From positions 3,247-67,246 of the forward strand of contig QHVE01000019.1 of the NCBI GenBank assembly GCA_003223455.1: DNA of 64,000 bases, written 5' to 3'. The notes under the pieces are model-generated. The model had not been told where the DNA came from. It did no database searches and was given only the letters and a program-made list of their open reading frames with translations. Positions 54,748 through 64,000 of this stretch are shown here, one piece after another. The position numbers and the translations under genes are program-made. The first letter of the stretch is position 1. Each line of letters begins with the position of its first letter. Source of the DNA: Gemmatimonadota bacterium (GTDB taxonomy: Bacteria; Gemmatimonadota; Gemmatimonadetes; Gemmatimonadales; Gemmatimonadaceae).

Positions 54748-55244
54748 TCGCGCTCCGCCGGCGGAGACGCGAACGCGGCGCGGACCGCGCCGAGCAGTTC
54801 GATCAGCTGCGCGCGCTCGTCGTCGTCGAGGTTGGCTCCCGCGCGCTCGTTCGCCGCGTCCACCGGACCTTCCAGCGACGCGATGAGGCTCTCTCCCTTC
54901 GGCGTGATGTGGCACATCACCTGACGCCGGTCGGGTGTCGAGCGCTCGCGCACGACGTGTCCCACGCTCTCCAGCTTGTCGAGCAGGCGCGTGATGCCGG
55001 CCGCCTCTTCGACCATCCGGTCGCGGATCGCCAGCGTCGGCAGGCCGGCCGCGCCCGCGCCACGGAGGATGCGCAGCACGTTGTACTGCTGGATGGTGAT
55101 GCCGTGAGCTTCCACGACGTGCGCGAGGTTGCGCTGCATCACGGCCGCGGTGCGGAGGATGCTGACGACGACCTCCTCGGCCGACGATCGGAAGGGCCTG
55201 GTCTGCTTGATCTCGTCCTGCAGTGCGATGCTGCGTCGGGGCAT
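54711..55244 (-). CDS. MarR-family transcriptional regulator
   Basis: A 177-aa protein. The winged-helix core is QQYNVLRILRGAGAAGLPTL, then MVEEAAGITRLLDKLESVGH, with the wing ERSTPDRRQVMCHITPKGES. N- and C-terminal helices would form the dimer interface. It overlaps the 3' end of the convergent GT39 gene by 37 bp and is divergent from the M20 peptidase, so either that gene or itself may be the target. The shared 177-bp region is unusually AT-rich around 55290-55320. Confidence 0.9.
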   Translation of the reverse strand: MPRRSIALQDEIKQTRPFRSSAEEVVVSILRTAAVMQRNLAHVVEAHGITIQQYNVLRILRGAGAAGLPTLAIRDRMVEEAAGITRLLDKLESVGHVVRERSTPDRRQVMCHITPKGESLIASLEGPVDAANERAGANLDDDERAQLIELLGAVRAAFASPPAERDQGATRAGQPPR

Positions 55245-55421
55245 GACGAATCGCTCGAGCGTTGCCGGGTGGGGGAAGCGATCGTGCAAAACACTTGACG
55301 CGGCAATTCTAATACATGCCCGCTCTCGTTGGGCAATCTCGTGGCGGCCGCGTTGGGCGCCACGGCGGCCGCCGGATAAATTCCGCCTCCCTGGCACGTT
55401 CATCCCTTTCGCCCGCCGACG

Positions 55422-56801
55422 ATGACCGTCGTTCCGTCCGACCTCGATGCGTACCTGACTGCAAACGACGAGCGCATCCGCCGCGAGCTGTTCGACCTGC
55501 TCACGATCCCCAGCGTCAGCGCGCGGTCGGAGCACGACGCCGACACCCGCCGTGCGGCGGAGTGGATCGCCGGCTCGCTTCGGTCGGCGGGGCTCGCCGC
55601 GACGGTGCACGAGACGGCGGGACATCCGGTCGTGGTCGGTGAATATCGCGGCGCACCGCGCGGCGCGCCGACGGTGCTCGTGTACGGGCACTACGATGTG
55701 CAGCCCGCGGAACCGCTCGACCTCTGGACCTCGCCACCGTTCGCGCCCACAGTGCGTGACGGGCGCATCTACGCGCGCGGCTCGGTGGACGACAAAGGCC
55801 AGCTCTTCCTCCACGTGAAGGCGCTCGAGGCACATCTCGCCGTTCGCGGAACGCTACCCGTCAACGTGATCGTGCTCGCCGAAGGCGAGGAGGAAGTCGG
55901 CAGCCCGCACCTCGCTCCCTTCATCGAAGCGCAGCAGGACCTCCTGCGATGCGATGCGGTCGTGATCTCCGACTCGGCGATGTTCGCGCCCGGTCTGCCC
56001 AGCGTGCTGTCGTCGCTGCGCGGGCTCGCCTACTTCCAGCTCGACGTGCAGGGACCGGCGCAGGATCTTCACTCCGGCAGCTACGGCGGCGCGGTGGTGA
56101 ATCCGGCGATGGCGCTCGCGCGGATCCTCGCAACCATGCACGATGCCGACGGCCGCGTCGCGGTCCCGGGCTTCTACGATGCCGTGCGCGACTGGCCGGC
56201 GCCGGTGCGCGAGCAGATGCGCGGTCTGCCCTTCCAGGAGGAAACGTTCCGCGAGGAGACGGGCGCGTCCGCGCTCGGCGGCGAACAGGGATACACCGTG
56301 CTCGAGCGGCTGTGGACGCGACCGACCTGTGAGGTGAATGGTCTCCTCAGCGGCTACACTGGAGAGGGAGCGAAGACGGTGCTGCCGGCCAGGGCGATGG
56401 CCAAGGTGAGCTGTCGTCTCGTGCCCGACCAGGATCCCCGGGCGATCGAGCGGCTCATGCAGGAGCACGTGGAACGTGTCGCCCCGCCGGGAGTGCGTGC
56501 GACGGTGACGGCGCTCCACGGCGGCCGCCCCTGGCGCGCCGAGCTCGATGGCCCGCTGTTCGACGCCGCCCGCCGCGCTCTCGCCGCCGCCTTCGGTCGC
56601 GAGCCGGTGATCACCGGCGAGGGCGGCTCGATCCCGGTCGTCGGCGACTTCGAGCGCGTCCTCGGCGCCCCCGTGCTCCTGATGGGTTTCGGCCTCCCCG
56701 GCGAAAACGCCCACGCCCCCGACGAGTGGATGAGCGTGGAGAACTTCACGAAGGGAATGAGGGCGGTCGCGGTTCTGCTCGAGGAGATGGGGCAGGGATG
56801 A
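55422..56801 (+). CDS. M20-family metallopeptidase (dipeptidase type)
   Basis: A 459-aa protein. The zinc-site motifs are VYGHYDVQPAEPLDLW (HxD), GSVDDKGQ and VLAEGEEEVGS (catalytic and metal Glu), with DLHSGSYGGAVVNPAMAL for the lid domain His. It matches the carnosinase/CNDP-like dipeptidase branch and has no signal peptide, so it is likely cytosolic. It is divergent from the MarR gene. Confidence 0.92.
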   Translation: MTVVPSDLDAYLTANDERIRRELFDLLTIPSVSARSEHDADTRRAAEWIAGSLRSAGLAATVHETAGHPVVVGEYRGAPRGAPTVLVYGHYDVQPAEPLDLWTSPPFAPTVRDGRIYARGSVDDKGQLFLHVKALEAHLAVRGTLPVNVIVLAEGEEEVGSPHLAPFIEAQQDLLRCDAVVISDSAMFAPGLPSVLSSLRGLAYFQLDVQGPAQDLHSGSYGGAVVNPAMALARILATMHDADGRVAVPGFYDAVRDWPAPVREQMRGLPFQEETFREETGASALGGEQGYTVLERLWTRPTCEVNGLLSGYTGEGAKTVLPARAMAKVSCRLVPDQDPRAIERLMQEHVERVAPPGVRATVTALHGGRPWRAELDGPLFDAARRALAAAFGREPVITGEGGSIPVVGDFERVLGAPVLLMGFGLPGENAHAPDEWMSVENFTKGMRAVAVLLEEMGQG

Positions 56802-56848
56802 ACTGCAACGGCGAGTACCCCGTACTGGAGTAAGGAGTACCCAGAACG

Positions 56849-59800
56849 TTAAAACCTCCACTCACGAATCAGGAACGCCCCGAACTGCGTCGTCGACCCC
56901 GCCGTCTGCCCGTCGAGTGACGGCGGATCGAGGATGTACCGGGGCGTCAGGCTCGTCTCGAACCGGTACCCCTTGTTCGTGCGGTGTTGGACCGTGACGC
57001 CGGGCGTCGCACACGCGCTGTTGCTCCCACTCCCGCCGGCGCAGGCGAAGATGCCCGGTGTCGTCACGATCGACACGAACGTGCTCGGGCTCACGTAGCG
57101 ACCCATCTCGATCTCGGTGCCGCGCAGGAACTGCTGGATTCCGCTCTGGACCTGCACGATGGGAAGGGTGCCCGGTGTGACGTTGAAGACGTCCAGGCCG
57201 AGCTGCTGCGTCGCCTGACCCTCCAGCTCGTCCATCGCGACGCCGATCGCCACGCCGGCCAGCCGCGAGCCCGCCGCGTTGAGCACGTTCGAGCCGCGCA
57301 GCCCTCCGCCCACCGTCGAGGTGCTCCCGAGCTGAAGCAGCGATCCCGAGCTCTCGCCGAACGCGAGGTAGCTCAGCAGGTCGCTCTGCGAGAGCGGCGG
57401 CTGCGCGTCGCTCTCGAGCGAGACGCGCGGCTTCTTCACCGTGCCCCCGACGAGCACCCGGATGTTCGTCACGTTCGACGCCTGCTTCACCTGATACTCG
57501 GCCGTCACCTGCACCGTCGGGTTGAGATCGGGCGATCCGATGAACAGCAACGAGCCGCGCGTGATCTGGAAGCGCTTGCTCAGGAAGGTGTACTCGCCGC
57601 GGTCGGCGTTCACCGCGCCAACGAGCGTAAGTGCGTCGCCCCGCACCGCGACCTGGATGGGGCCGTCGGTGTAGACCTCGATGTTCGCGTCCTTTGAGCG
57701 TACCCACGTGCCCCGGTCCACCGCGAGCTGCACGTTGACCTGGAGCCCCTTGAACAGCGCACGCTGAACAGTTGCGGGTCCCCGGCGCCGATGAGCGTCT
57801 TCCCGCTTGACTCCGGGATGTTGAGGACGCCATGCACCACCGTGACGCGCCCCCCGATGTTCGCGTGCGCGACCGGACCGGTGATGCGCAGATCGGCATT
57901 CGCGTGCACCTCGCCGCGCTCGTTGTTCAGCAGCTCCGCGTCCTGCGCGTGGAACGTCAGGTTGAACGCCGGCTCGCGCCAATCGCCCACGGCGATCGTG
58001 CCGGCGAGCCGCACCGGACCGTTGGCGGTGCCCGCGATCGAGTCGATGTACACCGTGTCGCCCGTCATCCGCATGGAGCCGTTCAGATCGTTGAGCGTGG
58101 TGCCCGTCGCCGCGAGCCGGAGCCGCGCCCGGTTCAGCGCCAGCGAGCCGCGGATGATCGGCTTCTTCAGCGTTCCGGCGATGATGACGTTCGTGCTCGC
58201 CGTGCCCCCCGCTTCGCTCACCGTCGTGGTGAAGTTCGGGATCAGAGCGAGGGGCAGGCTGTCGGACACGACCTTCACGTCGAGTGGCTCGTCGAGCACG
58301 CGAGGGCCCTTCACCCCGCTGAGCGCGAGGTTGATCGGCAGCATGCCGTTCACCACGGCGAGTCGGAGGCCGGTGGAATCGACCGCCGTCGCGTTCGTCG
58401 TCAATCGCTGGTTCGCGTAGGCGAAGGTGCCGTGCACGTCCGGCAACCTCGCTTCGTTGTACGTGCCGCGCGTGAAGTCCAGTCGCCCCCGCATGCCGGG
58501 ATCGGTCGCCGCGCCCTCCACGTGCGCGTCGAGGTTGACTCGCCCCGTCACCGGCAGGTCGCTCTGCAACAGGTCGGCGACGTTCTCTACGGCGAAGTCG
58601 CGCACCTGCAGGTCGAAGTCGGCGCGGCCCTCCGTCGGCAGCAGTCCGTTGGCGTAGATGCGACGGCGCGGTCCGCTCGTGAGCTCGAGATCCACCACCT
58701 CGATGCCGCGACCGCCCCACCGCACCTTCGACGAGTGCGTCGTGCGCCAGCTCGTCGTGTCGAACCGCAGCGTCATGTCGGAGAGGCGAAGCTCGTTGCG
58801 CTGCTTGTCGAGCGTGAAGTCGCCACTGAGCGCGTAGTCGCGCTCGTCGCTCTGCCTCACCCGTACGCCCACGCTCCCGTTTGGCTTGCGGTACGACAGA
58901 TCGGCGGCGAGGCTGTCGAAGGCGAACCCCAGCGCGCTGATCGTGTCGCCCCTCGCCGTCACGGTCACCTTCGACTGCGGAGTGCGAGCGTCCGTCCAGC
59001 CGTACGTCACGGCGACGTGGCGCGCCGCGTTGCCGCGCACCACGAGCCCCGTCGCGTTCGCCGAGCCCTGCATGTTGAACCGCGCGAGCGAGCCCGTGAC
59101 TGTGCCGGCAGCGCGCAGCGAGCCCGCCAGCACGTTGCGCGGGATGGCGCGCGGAGTGTCGACCTGCAGTCGGAGCGGAGGCTCGCCGCGCACCGCGCGC
59201 GCCACCTCGGTCTGCCTCGCCACGCGCGCCGAGTCGGCGCGTGCGCGCTGGACCGCCTCGGCCAGGATGCGCGGGCGCGGCGGTACGGCGCCGGTATCGG
59301 GGCCAGCGGCGGCGGGCAGGAAGGGCGCGAACTTCGCCAGCGAGTCCACCACGACCGAGTAGGTGATCGCGCCCGTGTGCGCCGCGTCGAGCCCGAATTG
59401 CCCAGCCACGTTTACGACCGCGCCCGATCCGCGCAGCTCGGCGCGCGCGACCGTCGCCAACCCGTTCGCCAGCCGCGCCTGCACGGCGATCGAGTCCACT
59501 GCCACCGTGTCGAGCCGCGAGGGACCGAATGCGAAGTCGAGGTCGCTCGTCATCGTGGGCGGCTTGAAGCCGCGTCCACGCGCCGTTCCGCCACCCGTGA
59601 GGTCGCTGCTCGGGCCGTTCACCATCACGCGGCTGAGATCGAGCCGCGTCGCGTCGGCGACGACGTCGTAGCCGAGCTCCTTCGACTTGAAGTCCACGGT
59701 GCCGCGCAAGGCGAACGTCGCGTTGCCGGGAAGCGCGAGCTTCGTGTCGATCCGGAGCGCATCGAGCGGCCCGCTCGCGCGGAATGGTCCCGTCGCGTAG

Positions 59801-61401
59801 CCGGTGAGCGGAAGCGCCGGCGCGAACTTCGTCAGCTCGGCCAGCGCGACCGGTCGCGCGATCACGTCCACATCCATCGTCTGCCGGCCCGTCGTGTGCA
59901 CGGCGACGCGCCCTACCGCACGCGAGCGGTTCGGTCCGTCCTGATGCACGACCTCGAGTGGCGAGATGACGAGCTGTCGGTCGCCCGAGCCGTTGAGCGT
60001 CGCCGTCCCCGTCAGCGTCCCGCCGATCGGCAGGGTGGGGAAGAGCAGCTTGGCGATGTCGATCTGCAGCGGCGCCATCCGCACGCGCAGGTTGCGCGCG
60101 CTCACCACCACCGGTGTTCCCGACATGCCGAGCACGCCGTCGGCGACCACGCGGTTCGTGCCGCGGTCGTACGTCGCGAACGTGACGTCGGCGTCGAGGT
60201 CGAGTCGCTTCGGCGTGCCGTCGAACTTGGCGCGGCCGGCGAGGACGCCTTCGCGCGGCGGCTTGATCGTCGGCGCGATCTCCTTGATCAACTTCGTCGT
60301 CACGCCCGTGAACCGCAGGTTCGCGTCGTGGAAGACGATCGTGTCGCTCATCGTGATGCCGATGTCGCCCAGGATGTGCGCGCCTCCCGTGCGCAGGTCG
60401 CCGCTGCGCATCACGTAGTCCTGGGTCGCGCCGCGCCACTGGATCAGCATCGAGGCCGTTCCGCCGCCCTCCTCGGGCATGTGCGGATAGAGCCAGCGGA
60501 AGTCGTTGAACGCGGCAGGCTGACCGGTGGCGACGAGCCGCATGTCGCCGTTCTCGATCACGTAGACGCCGTCGCCGCGCATGTTCGACTTCGGCAGGTC
60601 GACGCGCGCGCCCTTCCACCAGGCGGAGTCGTCGTTGAATCGGAACCGGCCCTGCATCCCCGTGATCTCCGCCGCGGGCGGGCGGAAGGGCAGGGCCTCC
60701 ATCCGGAGCGAAGCGACGTCGAGCAGGCGGACCTTCGTGCTCGGGTCGGCGAGCTGTACGAGCGGGAAGTGTCCATTGAGCTTCCGCAGCTCGATGATCT
60801 TCACGAACCCGCCTGGCACCGCCGCGATCATCAACCGCGATTCGCCGGAGAGTGCCTCCTTCACCAGGCTGTCGCGCGCCCGCGCCGTGATCCCGGCGCG
60901 CGGCGACCACGGCGACCGCACGGTGAGATGTCCCTCGACGATGCGCGCGTTGTCGAACCGGATCCAGGAGCCGAAGCCGGGCACGGTGTCGCCCGGCGTC
61001 GGCTTCGACGTCGGCCAGAGCCGGCGATAGTTCCAGTCCTTCTCGCCCGGCAGCTTCTCGACGACGATGTCGGGCCGGTAGATCACGAGGTCGGTGATCT
61101 CGATGCGCTTGCGGAGGAAGCTCCCGATCGAATAGCGCCCCGTGAGCGAGTCCGCCTTGAGGAAGGGACGCCCCGCGCTGTCGGTGATCGAGATGTCCGT
61201 GATCGTCGCGCCGGTGAGCAGGTTGCCGCGCACCGTGCCGAGCTTGACGACGCCGTGCGTCGACTTGGCGAGCGCGTCGAGCGCGAACCGTCGCACGCGC
61301 TCGCGGCCGTACCCCGTGTTCGTCACCACCCACACCACGAGCAGTGCGAGCGCGACGATCGCCAGGAGGACGACGAGGAGACGCGCGACGCGCTGCAGCA
61401 T
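56849..61401 (-). pseudogene. tamB: TamB-like translocation and assembly module protein, frameshifted
   Basis: TamB is a long periplasmic bridge for outer-membrane assembly or lipid transport. The N-terminal helix (VARLLVVLLAIVALALLVVW) is followed by more than 1,000 residues of repetitive beta-structure. The C-terminal DUF490 region (GGTVKKPRVSLESDAQPPLS, then QSDLLSYLAFGESSG) lies in a different frame. The break is at about 57751-57780, between GAGDPQLF and QRALFKGLQVNV, where CTGTTCA occurs twice. The intact length would be about 1,517 aa. The ATG at 61401 overlaps the tamA stop (TGATG). The cause may be a sequence error or a deletion between the short repeats. Confidence 0.85.
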
Positions 61402-63662
61402 CAGTACGCCTGTCCGATCGACAGGTGAAGCGTGAGCCGGTTCAGCAGCCGACTGATGCCGCTGCCGTCACCATAGGGCGAGTAGCGCCTCGGCGTCTCG
61501 AGCGGGACGATCACCTGCCGGCCGTTCTTCGGCACCTCCGTCACGACGACGAGATCTTCCGCCTGCGACGGGTTGATCCCGAGATCGACCCGGATCGGCC
61601 CGACGGGAGAGTAGTACCGGATGCCGAACCCTGGCGTGATCGCGCCCGTGCCGGTGATGAGATCGCGGATCGAGCCCAGGCCACCGCCGATCGGGTCGAA
61701 GACGCGCTCGCCCACGGCGGCGCCGTCGATGAACACCGCGCCGCCGAGATTGCGCATGAACAGCGGGAAGCGCCACTCGACGCTCGCTTCCACCAGCGAC
61801 GTGCCGCCGAGCGGACGCGGCGTGAACTTGTCGTCGCCGACCGCGGGTGGATTCAGGCCGGTCGAGTCGCGCGCCGTGTTCGGATCGCAGAAGCGGATCG
61901 CGTCGGAGTACGCGTTGCACGGCCCGCCCGACGTCGTCCGCGCGTTGATGAGGTAGCCGTGCGGCAGCGTCAGGATGCGTGGGCCGAGCTGGTTCTCACC
62001 GAAGCCGCGCACCGACTGCGAGCCGCCGGCGTAGAACCGCTTGCGCGGATGCAGCACGATCTCGTCGTTGCCTCCGGTGAACGGCCGCACGAACCCGAGG
62101 CGCAGATGCGTGGCGAGCACGCTGCGCCGTCCGCCGAAGCGCGTGTACAGCGCGCCCTCGCCGAACAGCCGGTTGTACGCGTAGTCCGACACCGTCGCCT
62201 TCGATGCGTGCTCCAGCTCGACGCGCGCCGTGTAGCCGCGCGTCGGCGAGAGCGGGACGTCCGTGCGGTCGACGAGCGCCGTGGCGAGCACGGGCGAGAG
62301 CCGCTGGTGCTGCCGCAGGTTGCCGATCGTCGTCGTGTCGCACACGCCGAAGTTCACGCAGAAGTAGGCGTCGCCCGCCTGGACCCGCGTGACCTCGAAC
62401 TGGTAGTTGAGGCTGGCCGGTGCACGCGTGCCGACCGTGCGCGTGAACGTGACGTTGCCGCCGTAGCCGCGATCGATCGCCACGGCGGGCACCGAGCGCC
62501 GCTGCGCGAACCCGCCGAAGCCGAGCGAGTTCTTCGGCCGCTTGAGGAACGCCGGCTGCTGGAACTGCACGCTCGCGTGCCACGTCGGCTCGAGGAAATC
62601 GGTGGCGTTCCCCGTGATGGTGGAGTCGGTGCGCTGGATGTGGAAGATCCCCGCGCCGTTGAGCTGATGAGCGAAGAGGTTGCCCACCGTCACCGTGGCG
62701 TCGAGCCGCCGCGCGCCGCCCAGCAGATTGTAGTGCGTGAAGCGGCCCTCGGTCTGGACGTAGTCCACCGTGTTGAATCCACCGCTGAGCCGCATCTCGT
62801 GCAGCCGCGCCTCGCGGAGCCCGACATGCACCGTCTTGATGCTGTCGAACGTTTCGGGGATCTGGATCGTGGCCAGGCGAAACAGGTTCGATTCGTACAG
62901 GTTGCGCTGGCTCTCGAGCACGGTGCTGCGCCGGTACAGGTCGCCCTCGCGGAAGGTCAACGAGTTCCGCACCGTCGTCGGAGAGATCTTGTCCGTCCCG
63001 GTGATCACGACGTCGCCGACGCGCGTGAGGTGGTTCGGGACCACCGGATCGACGATGGACGACGTGTCGACGAGCGCGTCGGCGTATCCGCGATCCCACA
63101 GCTCGTTGGTGATGCCGACCCGCATCGAGTCGAGCTTCAGCAGGTCGAGCGGCTGGCCGCGCTTGAGGTACGAGAGCTGCCGCATGCGCCTGCGCGTGAG
63201 CAGCGCGGAGTCCGCCGAGACGATGACGTCGGTGACGAGCGTGGGTGCACCCTCGCGGATGTCGAACCGCACCGCGACCTGCTTCTCGTTGAGCTGCGTG
63301 ACCGTGGTGTCCACCTCGGTCTCGCGGAAGCCTCGCTTGTAGTAGAACACGCGGATCCGCAGCACGTCGCGCTGCAGTTCCTGGCGGTTCAGGTACTCCC
63401 GCTTCTCGAGCGCCCGCCACCGGCTGAACTTGCAGACGAGCGCGAACAGCACGCTCTCGCAGCTCGTCGCCGTGGTGTAGATGTTGGCGCGCAGCTCGTC
63501 CTGGTCGATCGCCTTGGAGACGCCGGCCAGCACGAGCTTCCGCACCTCGGGGGTCGGAGAGACGTCCCGGTGCGCTTGCTGTGCCGTGAGGGGAACCGAG
63601 CTAGCAAAAGCGCTCGCCACGAGGGCGAGCGCCGCGCGCCCAGATCGGCGGGAGAGTCGCAT
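61401..63662 (-). CDS. tamA: TamA/BamA-family outer-membrane assembly protein (Omp85)
   Basis: About 753 aa. The signal MRLSRRSGRAALALVASAFA ends near LTAQQ. POTRA-type domains follow (YYKRGFRETEVDTTVTQLN, GAPTLVTDVIVSADSALLTR, TRVGDVVITGTDKISPTTVR), then an Omp85 barrel with RFYAGGSQSVRGFGENQLGP and a C-terminal strand ending LTLHLSIGQAY. The RGF motif is diagnostic for the L6 loop. The barrel, with tamB directly behind, supports the TamA role over BamA. The start at 63662 is preferred; MAG at 63671 adds three residues. An inverted repeat lies between it and the upstream gene. Confidence 0.88.
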   Translation of the reverse strand: MRLSRRSGRAALALVASAFASSVPLTAQQAHRDVSPTPEVRKLVLAGVSKAIDQDELRANIYTTATSCESVLFALVCKFSRWRALEKREYLNRQELQRDVLRIRVFYYKRGFRETEVDTTVTQLNEKQVAVRFDIREGAPTLVTDVIVSADSALLTRRRMRQLSYLKRGQPLDLLKLDSMRVGITNELWDRGYADALVDTSSIVDPVVPNHLTRVGDVVITGTDKISPTTVRNSLTFREGDLYRRSTVLESQRNLYESNLFRLATIQIPETFDSIKTVHVGLREARLHEMRLSGGFNTVDYVQTEGRFTHYNLLGGARRLDATVTVGNLFAHQLNGAGIFHIQRTDSTITGNATDFLEPTWHASVQFQQPAFLKRPKNSLGFGGFAQRRSVPAVAIDRGYGGNVTFTRTVGTRAPASLNYQFEVTRVQAGDAYFCVNFGVCDTTTIGNLRQHQRLSPVLATALVDRTDVPLSPTRGYTARVELEHASKATVSDYAYNRLFGEGALYTRFGGRRSVLATHLRLGFVRPFTGGNDEIVLHPRKRFYAGGSQSVRGFGENQLGPRILTLPHGYLINARTTSGGPCNAYSDAIRFCDPNTARDSTGLNPPAVGDDKFTPRPLGGTSLVEASVEWRFPLFMRNLGGAVFIDGAAVGERVFDPIGGGLGSIRDLITGTGAITPGFGIRYYSPVGPIRVDLGINPSQAEDLVVVTEVPKNGRQVIVPLETPRRYSPYGDGSGISRLLNRLTLHLSIGQAY

Positions 63663-63748
63663 ACCGGCCATTGCCAGAGCAAAGGGCGGGCCCAGGAGGA
63701 GGCGCCGGAGGCGCCGGAGGCGCGGGGGCCCCGATCCGTCAGTTTCTC

Positions 63749-63809
63749 GGTTCGTCGGTAGACGGCCGGCCTCGGGAAGCTTCTGCCTCCCGAGGCCGGC
63801 CGACAAACC
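63749..63809. repeat. Intergenic inverted repeat, family member B
   Basis: Perfect 14-bp arms (CGGCCGGCCTCGGG, 63763-63776; complement at 63789-63802) surround a 12-nt loop, with a weaker outer pair (GGTTCGTCGG / CCGACAAACC). The core is related to the element at 41969-42048, loop bases included. It lies downstream of the gene at 63870 and upstream of tamA, all on the minus strand. Confidence 0.7.
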
Positions 63810-63869
63810 GCCTAACCGTCTAGCTGTCCAGCCGTTTCACGGTCGAAAGTCCGGGCCGACGTACCCCCC

Positions 63870-64000
63870 CTAAAGCCCCGACAGCAGCTGATCGTTGTTC
63901 GGCGTGTTCGCGATCCGCTTGATCAGCCACTCCATCGCCGCCTGCGGCGGCATCTGGCTCAGTCCCCGCCGGAGGGTGTACACGCTGTCCAGCTGGTCGG
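63870..64000 (-). CDS. rho: C-terminal end of transcription termination factor Rho (5' part outside window)
   Basis: Only the last 43 codons are visible, containing LDSVYTLRRGLSQMPPQAAM, then EWLIKRIANTPNNDQLLSGL and TAG at 63870. The LRR-x4-Q-x-P, AMEWLIKRI and TPNN patterns match Rho C-termini as I remember them. The short length makes the call tentative. Its stop is followed by the inverted repeat at 63749-63809. Confidence 0.6.
   Translation of the reverse strand, partial: DQLDSVYTLRRGLSQMPPQAAMEWLIKRIANTPNNDQLLSGL

Noticed and set aside
57832-61428. 1,198-codon plus-strand frame
   Set aside because: Antisense of tamB; His/Arg/Glu-rich composition typical of high-GC mirror frames.
1-64000. 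tRNA, rRNA, CRISPR, transposase or prophage genes
   Set aside because: None seen on either strand by reading; intergenic gaps are short and explained.

Overview
The window is high-GC DNA from a Gram-negative bacterium. It carries outer-membrane assembly genes (TamA/Omp85 and TamB), many lipoproteins, carboxypeptidase-regulatory/TonB-plug proteins, a multidomain Ser/Thr kinase and DUF1003/PHP/GT39 membrane proteins. This style of gene content and the base composition fit Gemmatimonadota. That placement is an inference from gene content; no rRNA or tRNA gene is visible to confirm it.

Layout. 1-18.4 kb is an envelope/accessory region. It holds a family of secreted or lipid-anchored proteins with a Cys-x-Leu-Leu-x3-Glu signature (1, 0.7, 15.5 and 16.1 kb), an OmpA-type protein at 17.2 kb, two barrel-less TonB-plug proteins (2.0 and 11.9 kb), an esterase, a two-subunit molybdenum hydroxylase, a membrane-anchored metallophosphoesterase, a beta-lactamase-fold hydrolase and a zinc-ribbon SDR protein. 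Three promoters of the lipoprotein/OmpA family share an identical tripartite GTTACC-type element. One of them also retains an eroded OmpA tail, which shows that the loci arose by duplication.

18.5-26.7 kb carries a kinase-SUMF1-hydrolase fusion, a small gene coupled to a DUF1003 gene, a second beta-lactamase-fold protein, a Uma2-type nuclease and several unknown proteins. 26.8-33.6 kb is a complete branched-chain amino acid operon on the minus strand: promoter, Val/Leu/Ile-rich leader peptide, attenuator, ilvD-ilvB-ilvN-ilvC-ilvE and a final hairpin. From ilvB onward all genes are joined by ATGA overlaps.

33.7-48.6 kb holds a PEP carboxylase (2-nt frameshift), a Gfo/Idh/MocA oxidoreductase, an RNB-domain nuclease, a cupin with a truncated tandem copy, gnd-zwf (oxidative pentose phosphate pathway) and an acyl-CoA dehydrogenase/cyclase pair. 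48.7-56.8 kb holds a MarR-GNAT protein, a thioredoxin-domain DUF255 protein, a PHP-domain membrane protein coupled to a GT39 glycosyltransferase, a MarR regulator and an M20 peptidase. 56.8-64 kb is tamB (frameshifted), tamA and the 3' end of what looks like rho.

Two large housekeeping or envelope genes (ppc and tamB) each carry one frame break, which raises the possibility of residual sequence errors. No CRISPR array, insertion sequence, prophage or tRNA was found, and no stretch over 300 bp is without a gene or site.
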